A stretch of DNA of 14,458 bases from RPQK01 sp041946865 (GTDB lineage Bacteria; Acidobacteriota; UBA6911; RPQK01). Position numbers and translations under genes: made by a program. Location: positions 1 to 14,458 of the forward strand of contig JBHGBF010000137.1 in NCBI GenBank assembly GCA_041946865.1, written 5' to 3'. This document shows, piece after piece, positions 1 to 6,786 of the stretch. Each line of letters starts with the position of its first letter. The stretch's first letter is position 1. The notes beneath the pieces were generated by a model. It made no database searches. It saw only the letters and a list, made by a program, of their open reading frames with translations, and had not been told where the DNA came from.

Positions 1-83
1 AGGGGCATGATGAACTCCAAAAGCGCCTGCCGCTTCGCTCGCAGAAAACTGAGCGGTTATTAGGTGTGTCTTATAATGCTTGA
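1..83 (+). CDS. possible 3' end of an upstream gene (partial)
   Basis: From base 3 a frame stays open to a TGA at 81-83 and would encode about 26 residues, containing LQKRLPLRSQKTERLLGV, which looks like an ordinary charged C-terminus. It would end 3 bases before the hydrolase start at 87, a spacing typical of an operon. Frame 1 is also open, to a TAG at 61-63, so the choice of frame is uncertain. The piece is too short to assign a family. If it is real, the -10-like box at 72-77 lies inside coding sequence and is less likely to be a promoter. Confidence 0.25.
   Translation, partial: GHDELQKRLPLRSQKTERLLGVSYNA
49..77 (+). promoter_or_regulatory. candidate sigma70-type promoter, near-leaderless
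   Basis: A perfect TATAAT lies at 72-77. A weak -35 (CTGAGC, 3 of 6 matches) lies at 49-54 with a 17-base spacer. The predicted transcription start, about 84, is only 3 bases before the ATG at 87, and no Shine-Dalgarno sequence precedes that ATG. Either the mRNA is almost leaderless or the box is a chance match inside the end of an upstream gene. Confidence 0.28.
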
Positions 84-86
84 ACT

Positions 87-1493
87 ATGCGAAGACGTCT
101 GCCGACCGGTCTTGCTTTTGTCCTTCTCTTCGCGGTCCTTAACGCCCAGCCCCGAACCGCTCTCGACCAATATGTGGCCGCGCCCGATCCGACCTACCGC
201 TACGAACTGGCCCAATCAATGCCCGGCGAGGGCTATACGACCTACGTCATCGACATGGCGTCCCAGTCGTGGCTGACCAGCAGCGAGGTGACCGCGCCCG
301 TCTGGCGGCATTGGCTGGTCGTCGTCAAGCCCGAAAAGGTCACGAGCCGTGTGGGGCTCTTGTTTATCGGGGGAGGAGACAATGGGAGACCTGCGCCGAA
401 GACTGCCGACCGGATGCTGGTGTCGATAGCCCAGGCCACGCAGACCGTGGTGGCGCAGCTCCACCAGGTGCCCAATCAGCCGCTAACCTTCGTGGCCGAA
501 AGGAAACCTCGTAGAGAAGACGAGATGATCGCCTATGCCTGGGACAAGTTTCTGCATACCGGCGACCCCAAATGGGCGCCCCGTCTCCCCATGACCAAGA
601 GCGCCGTCCGGGCCATGGACACCATCACGTCCTTTTGCGGCGGGCTGACGGACAAAGTCACGGTCGACAGGTTTGTGGTGGCGGGAGGATCCAAGCGCGG
701 ATGGACCACCTGGACGACGGCGATTACCGACAAGCGTGTCGTCGCCGTCGTCCCGCTGGTGATCGACCTCCTGAACGTCGTCCCGTCGTTCGAGCATCAC
801 TTCCAGGCTTACGGTTTCTGGGCGCCTGCCGTGCACGACTACCAGGAGATGGGCATCATGGACAAGTGGATGGGGAGCAAGGAGTTCGACCAGCTGATGA
901 AGCTTGTCGATCCGTACTCCTATCGTGATCGCCTGACCATGCCTAAGTTCCTGATCAACGCCTCGGGAGATCAGTTTTTCCTTCCTGATTCCTGGCAGTT
1001 CTACTGGGATGACCTGAAAGGCGTGAAGTACCTGAGGTACGTGCCCAACGCGGATCACTCTCTGAAGGGCTCCGACGCGGTCGAGAGCCTGCTGGCGTTT
1101 TATCAGGCGATTCTGAAGGGGTTTCCGCTGCCGCAGTTCTCCTGGAAAGTCGAGAAAGACGGGACCATACGGGTCAAGACCAGGAGTTCGCCGGCTGCGG
1201 TTCTTTTGTGGCAAGCGACCAATCCGAAGGCCCGCGATTTCCGGCTGGACGCCATCGGCCCGGCCTGGACCAGCAGCCCCGTCCTGCCGGTCGGAAAAGG
1301 GGAATACCGGGCTCGGGTGGCAGCCCCGCCGCAAGGCTGGACCGCCTACTTCATGGAGCTTACTTTTCCCGGTACTGGCCAGGCGCCGTTTAAGTTCACA
1401 ACCGGCACCTGGGTCACTCCCCAGACTCTGCCGTTTCCCTCTCCGCTAAGGAAAAAGGAGCGTGAAACGGGGGTTTTAACAGGAGCGCGCTGA
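87..1493 (+). CDS. PhoPQ-activated pathogenicity-related family protein (secreted alpha/beta hydrolase)
   Basis: This 468-residue protein has the features of the PhoPQ_related family (Pfam PF10142), secreted alpha/beta hydrolases named after PqaA of Salmonella, whose substrate is poorly known. Residues 1-20 form a signal peptide (basic MRRR, hydrophobic LAFVLLFAVL, probable cleavage after LNA), so it probably acts in the periplasm or outside the cell. The nucleophile elbow is GGSKRGW with Ser202. Likely triad partners are Asp295 in NASGDQFF and His324 in NADHSL, in the expected order and spacing. The family-typical stretch FEHHFQAYGFWAPAVHDY follows the elbow, and the C-terminal ~100 residues look like a beta-rich appendage. 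The ATG at 87 is chosen because it gives a good signal peptide; there is no ribosome binding site before it. The gene ends at a TGA just before a strong hairpin, so it is probably a separate unit from the ABC operon. Length is normal for the family. Confidence 0.88.
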   Translation: MRRRLPTGLAFVLLFAVLNAQPRTALDQYVAAPDPTYRYELAQSMPGEGYTTYVIDMASQSWLTSSEVTAPVWRHWLVVVKPEKVTSRVGLLFIGGGDNGRPAPKTADRMLVSIAQATQTVVAQLHQVPNQPLTFVAERKPRREDEMIAYAWDKFLHTGDPKWAPRLPMTKSAVRAMDTITSFCGGLTDKVTVDRFVVAGGSKRGWTTWTTAITDKRVVAVVPLVIDLLNVVPSFEHHFQAYGFWAPAVHDYQEMGIMDKWMGSKEFDQLMKLVDPYSYRDRLTMPKFLINASGDQFFLPDSWQFYWDDLKGVKYLRYVPNADHSLKGSDAVESLLAFYQAILKGFPLPQFSWKVEKDGTIRVKTRSSPAAVLLWQATNPKARDFRLDAIGPAWTSSPVLPVGKGEYRARVAAPPQGWTAYFMELTFPGTGQAPFKFTTGTWVTPQTLPFPSPLRKKERETGVLTGAR

Positions 1494-1507
1494 AGCCCCG
1501 GCCAGCG

Positions 1508-1531
1508 TAATGCCTCAATCTTGAGGCATTA
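1508..1531 (+). terminator. perfect 11-bp inverted repeat (hairpin) after the hydrolase gene
   Basis: TAATGCCTCAA at 1508-1518 pairs perfectly with TTGAGGCATTA at 1521-1531 around a 2-base centre. Short GC-rich sequences (CCGGCC before, CCGGCCGG after) could lengthen the stem. It begins 15 bases after the hydrolase stop codon, a typical terminator position. No T-run follows on either strand, so it is not a textbook intrinsic terminator. It may act as an mRNA-stabilising hairpin, a U-less terminator or a protein-binding palindrome. Confidence 0.4.
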
Positions 1532-1551
1532 CCGGCCGGCTTATCCGCTGA

Positions 1552-1579
1552 TTGACTTGTGCCGGGCTTTCGGTAAGAC
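1552..1579 (+). promoter_or_regulatory. weak candidate promoter of the ABC exporter operon
   Basis: TTGACT at 1552-1557 is a good -35 match. TAAGAC at 1574-1579 is a poor -10 with a 16-base spacer. It falls between the hairpin at 1508-1531 and the permease ATG at 1621, and would give a leader of about 35 bases. It is supported mainly by position. Confidence 0.25.
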
Positions 1580-1620
1580 TCTACGTTTCCGACCGCTTTT
1601 CCGACGACCCTGGATCGGTT

Positions 1621-2907
1621 ATGTCACTTAACTGGCGCGATGTCGCGACTTTCTATCGATACGAGCTCCGCGCGGCCCTCAGGGAGCGCTCGATCGTCAT
1701 CAACACGCTCCTCATCCCGATCTTCATGTACCCGTTTCTCTTGTGGGCAATGTTCACCGGGATAACCTATGTCGTGGGCCAGGTGGAGGGGCTGACTTCC
1801 AGAGTCGTCATCGACGATCAGACGGGCCACGGCGACGATTTCAGGAAGATCCTGGCCAGGGACGAGAAGTGCCGACTGCAAGCTCCCAGGCCGAAGGCGA
1901 AAGCACTGGAGCAGATCAAGGCGGGAGAGCTCGATGCCTTGATCGAGCTGGCGCCGGTTGCGCCCGGTCCGAAGTCCCCACGCGGGAATTTCTCGGCTCG
2001 GATTCACTATGATCGATCCAAGGACCGGAGCGAACAGGCGCAGGCAAGGCTCGCGGATGCGGTCGGGATTTACCGGTCTCAGTGGCTGGAAAAGGAGGCC
2101 GCCCGGCTTCGTATCACTGGGGAGCAATGGCAGGGCTTCATGATCGAGCGAAAGAACGTCGCCAGCGAACGGCAAATGGGCCGGTTCCTCCTTTCGACCA
2201 TGCTGCCGCTGTTCCTGGTCATCATGATAGCGGTCGGTTGCTTCTATCCTGCCGTTGACTCTACCGCCGGCGAGAGGGAACGCTCGACCTGGGAGACCTC
2301 GATGTCGACGGCCGCTTCGAGGCAGAGCATACTGACGGGCAAGTACCTGTTCGTGGCCACTCTGGGAAGTGTCGCCGGCCTCATTAATGTCTCCTCCATG
2401 ATGCTTTCCGCGAAAGCCGTGATGGCGCCGCTAACTCAGCAGATCGGCGAGAAGTTCGAGTTCAGGGTGCCGTTTGCCGCGCTGCCGGTGATGGCCTTGG
2501 GGACCGTGCTGCTCGCGCTCTTTGTCGCCGCCGTCATGATGCTGCTGGCCTCTTTCGCGCGCAGCTTCAGAGAAGGGCAGTCGATGATCACGCCTTTCTA
2601 CATGGCCATCATTCTGCCCGTCGTTTTCATCCGACCGGAGGGGCCCTTTACACCCGAGCAGGCTCTCATCCCGATCGTGAATGTCACCAGGCTGTTTGCA
2701 CAGGCCATCAACGGCGAGATTCTGATTCTGAACACCGTCCTGACCCTGCTGTCCGAGGTGGCCTGCATCGTTATCGTGCTGCGGTTTGCCAGCGTGATTG
2801 TGCGCTTTGAAGATTTTATGATCGGTTCCTATCGTGGCAGTCTAGGCAAATTCGTCAAGGAAAGGCTTCTGAAGCGAAACCCGACCGTGCCCTTCGGAGA
2901 AGTTTGA
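1621..2907 (+). CDS. ABC-2 type exporter permease, NatB-like
   Basis: This 428-residue membrane subunit belongs to an ABC exporter of the NatB/ABC-2 type. The layout is family-typical: a short cytoplasmic start (FYRYELRAALRERS), a first membrane helix at about 26-49, an extracytoplasmic domain of roughly 130 residues, then a cluster of helices. The motif AGERERSTWETSMSTAASRQ after the second helix is the NatB signature, normally AGERERGTLETLL. A TTG at 1552 would add 23 residues, but the ATG at 1621 places FYRYELR at the usual distance from the N-terminus and is preferred; GGA at 1612-1614 is a weak ribosome binding site. The stop codon overlaps the ATPase ATG by one base (TGATG), so the two are probably translationally coupled. 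The substrate cannot be read from sequence; NatAB exports sodium, but related systems move peptides, lipids or drugs. Confidence 0.85.
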   Translation: MSLNWRDVATFYRYELRAALRERSIVINTLLIPIFMYPFLLWAMFTGITYVVGQVEGLTSRVVIDDQTGHGDDFRKILARDEKCRLQAPRPKAKALEQIKAGELDALIELAPVAPGPKSPRGNFSARIHYDRSKDRSEQAQARLADAVGIYRSQWLEKEAARLRITGEQWQGFMIERKNVASERQMGRFLLSTMLPLFLVIMIAVGCFYPAVDSTAGERERSTWETSMSTAASRQSILTGKYLFVATLGSVAGLINVSSMMLSAKAVMAPLTQQIGEKFEFRVPFAALPVMALGTVLLALFVAAVMMLLASFARSFREGQSMITPFYMAIILPVVFIRPEGPFTPEQALIPIVNVTRLFAQAINGEILILNTVLTLLSEVACIVIVLRFASVIVRFEDFMIGSYRGSLGKFVKERLLKRNPTVPFGEV

Positions 2908-3680
2908 TGAGTGATTATCCCGTAACCGTCACCAACCTGGCCAAATCGTTCTACGACGAGGCGCGCGGCGAAGTAAGGGCGGTTGACGACATCAGTTTCG
3001 AGTGCCCTCCGGGAGAGATTTTCGGGCTCCTCGGCGCCAACGGGGCGGGAAAAACCACCACGCTTCGCCTGCTGGCGACGATCCTTGCCCCAACTTCCGG
3101 GAGTGCGCGGATAATGGGCTATGAGATCAGCCGGGAACCGGGAGAGGTCAGGCGGAATCTCGGCTTCTATTCTTCTTCGACCGCCCTGTATCCGCGTTTG
3201 ACTGCCCGCGAAACCCTCCAGTTCTTTGCGCGGATCAACCATTATCCGGACACTGCCCGTGACGCCCGGGTCAATTATCTGATCGGACGCTTCGGTCTCA
3301 GCAGCTACGTTAACGCGCGAATCGACCGCCTTTCGAGCGGCATGAAGCAGAAGGTCTCCATTGCCCGTACGGTCGTCCATGATCCGCCGGTCCTCATCTT
3401 TGATGAGCCGACTGTCGGGCTGGATGTCCTTAACGCGCTCGAAATGCAAGAGGTGCTGAACGAGTTTCGGAACGAGGGGAAGACGATCATCTTCTCGACT
3501 CATATCATGAGCGAAGCGGAACGTCTGTGCGACCGCATCGCCATTATCCACAGCGGCAGGATTCTCGCCTGCGGCACGCTGGAAGAGCTCAGACACAAGA
3601 CGGGCTGCCGTTATCTGGAGGATATCTTCGTGAAGTACGTGAAAGGTGAACTGCTCGCTGCCACCCCGGAGCGCCCGTAG
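2907..3680 (+). CDS. ABC transporter ATP-binding protein, NatA-like
   Basis: This 257-residue cytoplasmic ATPase powers the exporter formed with its two neighbours. All nucleotide-binding motifs are intact: Walker A GANGAGKTT at 43-51 (Lys49), signature LSSGMKQK at 142-149, Walker B VLIFDEPT at 162-169 with catalytic Glu167, D-loop GLD at 171-173, and switch His199 in STHIMSE. The MKQK form of the signature and the sequence after it are typical of the NatA/CcmA branch that pairs with ABC-2 permeases. The ATG at 2907 overlaps the permease stop and follows a good ribosome binding site (GGAGA, 2896-2900). A TTG one codon upstream is not needed. A short tail after the H-loop (ILACGTLEELRHKTG) completes a standard single-domain subunit. 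Confidence 0.93.
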   Translation: MSDYPVTVTNLAKSFYDEARGEVRAVDDISFECPPGEIFGLLGANGAGKTTTLRLLATILAPTSGSARIMGYEISREPGEVRRNLGFYSSSTALYPRLTARETLQFFARINHYPDTARDARVNYLIGRFGLSSYVNARIDRLSSGMKQKVSIARTVVHDPPVLIFDEPTVGLDVLNALEMQEVLNEFRNEGKTIIFSTHIMSEAERLCDRIAIIHSGRILACGTLEELRHKTGCRYLEDIFVKYVKGELLAATPERP

Positions 3681-3732
3681 CAGACGGTGTTGAAAAGAAG
3701 CGGCTTGGGGTGGTGACGCCGAAGCGGCGACT

Positions 3733-5853
3733 ATGCGATTGTTGAGCAACCCACTACTGGAATTTTACCGGCAGGAGCTGCGGATGTTCCTCCGTGATCG
3801 ACGAGCGGTCATCTTGTCGATCATTCTGCCCGTGATCGTCATGCCTCTTCTGATCTTCGGCTCCCATTGGGCACAGGAAAGACGCGCCAGGGAGTTGGAA
3901 GCGATCACGCATAAGTACGTCCTGCTGGGACCGGAAGCTTCCAGACTCAGGTCGGTCATCGCCGAAGGCGTCCGGAAGGGGTGGACCAAGGGCAGCGACG
4001 AGGCCGAAAGAGAGGGCCGCTTCAAGCTGGAGGAAGTGCGGGACGCCGATCCGCAACGAAGCCTCTCCGCCGAAAAGATCAGCTTCTACTTGGAGGCTCG
4101 ACGTCCGCGGGCCGATCCTGCCGGTCCTCGAGGGAAAGCCGAGGCGAAGTTGTCGGAGCCTGACCCGGAGGACGACCAGAAGGGAATCCTGAGCGGCCGG
4201 GAGAACGTCCCGACGATCACGATCTACTATCGGGGCGACCGCGATTCTTCCCGCAAGGGCGCAAGTCGTGTCCGGCAGCTTCTGCTCCGAACGCGTTGGG
4301 AGACGCGTCACTCCCTTCTGGAGGCCCGTGGCCTGGCTTTCGAGCTCCGCGATCTGGGAAGAGTGGAGAATCACGACCTGGCGACCAGGGACCAGGCGAG
4401 CGGCGTATACGTCGGGCGCTTCCTGACTCTGTTCCTGATCTTCTTTTTGATGGTCGGCGGTTCGGCGGTGGCCGTAGACAGCATTGCTGGGGAAAAGGAA
4501 CGCGGCACGCTCGAGACGCTTCTGACAACTTCAATCCGCCGCTCGGACATCATTGGGGCCAAACTGCTCCTGGTCCTCACCGTTTCGTTCGTGATTACCG
4601 GCCTCCAGATCATCAACCTGCTCTTGTACATGGGGTTCGATCTCATCAACCTTCCCGAGGGCCTTACCGTGGCTGTCTCTCCCGGGCGTGCCCTGTTGCT
4701 CCTGGTCCTTTATCTGCCCGTTATTTTTCTGGCTTCCGGGACGCTGCTGCTCATCTCCGGACTGGCCAAGACGTACAAAGAAGCGCAGCTTTACTTCACG
4801 CCGGTCTTCTTCCTCTTTTTGCTGCCGGCGATCGCGCCGCTCTTTCCAGGGTTGAAACTCCGCTCGGCGATGGCCCTGTTGCCGATCAGCAACATCAGCC
4901 TGGGTGTGAAGGAAATACTCGTCGGCCGGTACGACTGGCCGATGCTGCTCGTGAGTTGGCTGATCACGGCTGCCGCAGGCGTTTACGTCGCCCGCCGGGT
5001 CACAAAGACCTTGGTGACGGAAAAGCTGATCACGGCCGGCGAAACCGATCTGGCCGATCTGCGCGGCGGACCGGATCTGTTTCCCAGGCACGTTTTGAAA
5101 TGGTTCGGCTTGATCTGGGCGATTCTGCTCGCTGCGGCGGTCAATGTGGAGTCTCTCCACTCGATGTGGGCGCAGCTCCTCTTTAACGTGGTCTTTTTGT
5201 TCTGCGGAACTTCGCTGTTCCTGATCTGGCGGTACAAGCTTCCGATCAAAGAGGCCCTGGCGCTTCGCCCGGTCCATCCTGCGGTCTGGCCGGCTGTCCT
5301 GATCGGCGCCCCCGCATCGCTGGTTCTGGCGCACGGCGTCTTCCGCCTCGCCAATCTGTTCGTCCCGGTCCCGGAAAAGCTGCTCGAGAGTTTCAGTCAG
5401 ATGGTCATTCCCCCCGGCCTTCCCCTGTGGCAGGCGATTCTGCTTATCGCAGTCATCCCAGGCATTGGCGAGGAGTTGACCTTCCGGGGAGTCCTCCTTT
5501 ACGGTCTGCGGCGACGTTACCATCCGGTCGTACTGGTTCTCGTGATCGGCGGGATCTTCGGGTTCTTCCACATGGCGCTGTTTCGGCTCTTCCCGACTGC
5601 TTTCCTGGGGGTAATTCTGACGGCCGTCACTTTGCTGACCGGCTCGATCTTTCCGGCCATGCTCTGGCACGCGCTGAATAATGCGACCTCGGTGCTGCTT
5701 GCGTACTACTTCAAGACCAGCCCGCTGCAGTTGACCGGAATCACCATGCTCTTCTCCCTGCTTCTGCTCGCAGTCGCCTTTGGCCTGACGTGGCTTTTTC
5801 GCACCCCTTACCCGGGTCTCCAGCAAAAGCCAAGGCCGAAGGATGAAAGATGA
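3733..5853 (+). CDS. ABC-2 permease fused to a CPBP intramembrane protease
   Basis: This 706-residue membrane protein has two parts. Residues 1 to about 430 form a second NatB-like permease: the start FYRQELRMFLRDRRA, a helix near 20-40, an extracytoplasmic domain, then IAGEKERGTLETLLTTS and a helix cluster. After a link of one or two helices, roughly 560-660 is a CPBP (CAAX protease/bacteriocin-processing, Rce1/Abi) domain. Its three metal-site motifs are complete: EELTFR (Glu580, Glu581, Arg585), FGFFH (Phe609, His613) and HALNN (His646, Asn650), so it is probably active. Permease-CPBP fusions are a known annotated architecture; their substrate is not established. The gene follows the ATPase by 52 bases without a clear ribosome binding site and closes the operon. 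The complex may be a heterodimer of this subunit and the 1621-2907 permease, possibly exporting or clearing peptides or prenylated molecules (inference). Confidence 0.88.
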   Translation: MRLLSNPLLEFYRQELRMFLRDRRAVILSIILPVIVMPLLIFGSHWAQERRARELEAITHKYVLLGPEASRLRSVIAEGVRKGWTKGSDEAEREGRFKLEEVRDADPQRSLSAEKISFYLEARRPRADPAGPRGKAEAKLSEPDPEDDQKGILSGRENVPTITIYYRGDRDSSRKGASRVRQLLLRTRWETRHSLLEARGLAFELRDLGRVENHDLATRDQASGVYVGRFLTLFLIFFLMVGGSAVAVDSIAGEKERGTLETLLTTSIRRSDIIGAKLLLVLTVSFVITGLQIINLLLYMGFDLINLPEGLTVAVSPGRALLLLVLYLPVIFLASGTLLLISGLAKTYKEAQLYFTPVFFLFLLPAIAPLFPGLKLRSAMALLPISNISLGVKEILVGRYDWPMLLVSWLITAAAGVYVARRVTKTLVTEKLITAGETDLADLRGGPDLFPRHVLKWFGLIWAILLAAAVNVESLHSMWAQLLFNVVFLFCGTSLFLIWRYKLPIKEALALRPVHPAVWPAVLIGAPASLVLAHGVFRLANLFVPVPEKLLESFSQMVIPPGLPLWQAILLIAVIPGIGEELTFRGVLLYGLRRRYHPVVLVLVIGGIFGFFHMALFRLFPTAFLGVILTAVTLLTGSIFPAMLWHALNNATSVLLAYYFKTSPLQLTGITMLFSLLLLAVAFGLTWLFRTPYPGLQQKPRPKDER

Positions 5854-5892
5854 AGAAAGCGGATAAACGACCAGAAAAAAAGCTTCTTCATC
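5849..5892. terminator. possible bidirectional terminator between convergent genes
   Basis: GATGAAGAA at 5849-5857 pairs with TTCTTCATC at 5884-5892, a 9-bp perfect stem with a 26-base loop containing an A7 run. It spans the stop of the CPBP fusion and lies 19 bases beyond the end of the oppositely oriented gene at 5912. On the - strand the A-run reads as T7 within the loop. The large loop makes the structure weak, so the call rests mostly on position between two gene ends. Confidence 0.35.
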
Positions 5893-5911
5893 CCTTCCTC
5901 CCTGGCCGGCT

Positions 5912-6694
5912 TCATTCTTCAATAATCACAGGTACCTGACGCAGGCCGTTTCCATCTATCGAAACGGCCAGCAGCGAGATCGGGCTGTCCGAGGATATCC
6001 GAATAAACCCTCTCAGACCGCTGGATACCAGTTCCGGGAACATGTCGAACAGGAAACTCGAAAACTGGCTGCGTGGAGCGATGTCAAAGGGAAAGGAAAA
6101 CAGCGGGACCAGTGACCCTAAGGGAAAGAAATCAAACCGCCCGAGTGCCCGTTTGAGCGTGTCGTTGTTAGTCAGCGCAAAAGCCAGTTCCCTCGCCCGA
6201 ATCTCTTCGATCAGCAGGGTGGCACGGCGGAATGGGTCAAAAGGTGAAATAACGAGCTCGGAGAGGAGAATTCCTGAAAGACTGAAGCGGCGGATCACCG
6301 CCGTCAAATTGATTGTTCCCGGCGATTCGATGATCAGGAAACCGGTTTGGAGCGGTTGGAACAGGAGGTCCCGGAAAGCGAACGGCCCGAGAATCGGTAT
6401 CGGCCCGAGGACAGGAAGGCCGGCGCGCCCAAAGAATGCCTCCAGAAAGGGGAATTGTCCGGGGACGATGCGATGAAACAACTGGCCTCGGGGACTGAAC
6501 ACCTGGATGACTGCCTGATTGGCGCCAAAGGTACGCCCATCCAGGAATAGCTGAGTCTGCCAGATAGACTGGCCGTCAAAGCCTTCAGCAAACTGCGGAA
6601 TGCAGACCACCGTGTTCTCAGCCTGCAGCGGCTGGTTTCCTATCAAGAGACCGAACAGCAGAGAAGCGAGTGCTGAAAGGATTTTTCCTCGCAT
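5912..6694 (-). CDS. secreted protein of unknown function
   Basis: This protein of about 260 residues starts with a signal peptide (MRGKILSALASLLFGLLIG, cleavage probably after LQA), so it is exported. No catalytic motif is recognisable. The mature part is rich in Phe, Leu, Ile and Pro and looks all-beta. A start like FAEGFDGQSIWQTQLFLDGR and an end like GFIRISSDSPISLLAVSIDG resemble the beta-sandwich repeats of many uncharacterised secreted proteins in Acidobacteriota (from memory, not searched). Translation could begin at a TTG at 6700, but the ATG at 6694 is preferred because AAAGGAG sits 9 bases upstream of it and only 3 bases from the TTG. A plausible promoter lies at 6749-6777, so the gene can be expressed independently of the fusion gene upstream. 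Its end faces the CPBP gene. Confidence 0.72.
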   Translation of the reverse strand: MRGKILSALASLLFGLLIGNQPLQAENTVVCIPQFAEGFDGQSIWQTQLFLDGRTFGANQAVIQVFSPRGQLFHRIVPGQFPFLEAFFGRAGLPVLGPIPILGPFAFRDLLFQPLQTGFLIIESPGTINLTAVIRRFSLSGILLSELVISPFDPFRRATLLIEEIRARELAFALTNNDTLKRALGRFDFFPLGSLVPLFSFPFDIAPRSQFSSFLFDMFPELVSSGLRGFIRISSDSPISLLAVSIDGNGLRQVPVIIEE

Positions 6695-6748
6695 ACTCAA
6701 AGTCTCCTTTATTGGTCAACGTAAGAGAGTCCAGAGAGCCTTGACTTC

Positions 6749-6777
6749 AGTATGGCAAAACCCTTTACGGTTAACAA
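6749..6777 (-). promoter_or_regulatory. candidate promoter of the secreted-protein gene
   Basis: Read on the - strand, TTGTTA (6777-6772) and CATACT (6754-6749) each match the sigma70 consensus at 4 of 6 positions, with an ideal 17-base spacer. The predicted start near 6742 gives a leader of about 48 bases, followed by AAAGGAG and the ATG at 6694. It lies in the gap below the stop of the HAD/AIR-synthase gene. A small inverted repeat, CGGTT/AACCG at 6768-6780, overlaps the -35 box. Confidence 0.38.
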
Positions 6778-6786
6778 CCGCGTCGC

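Noticed and set aside
483..1334. 283-residue - strand frame opposite the PhoPQ-related gene
   Set aside because: Arg/Gly/His-rich shadow; the + strand shows the Ser-Asp-His hydrolase motifs.
2829..3749. 306-residue - strand frame opposite the ATPase gene
   Set aside because: Antisense to intact Walker A, signature and Walker B motifs; no domain of its own.
4531..5922. 463-residue open frame on the - strand opposite the CPBP fusion
   Set aside because: Low-complexity Gln/Arg/Asp/Glu-rich product without domains. It is the antisense shadow of a gene with clear CPBP and NatB motifs.
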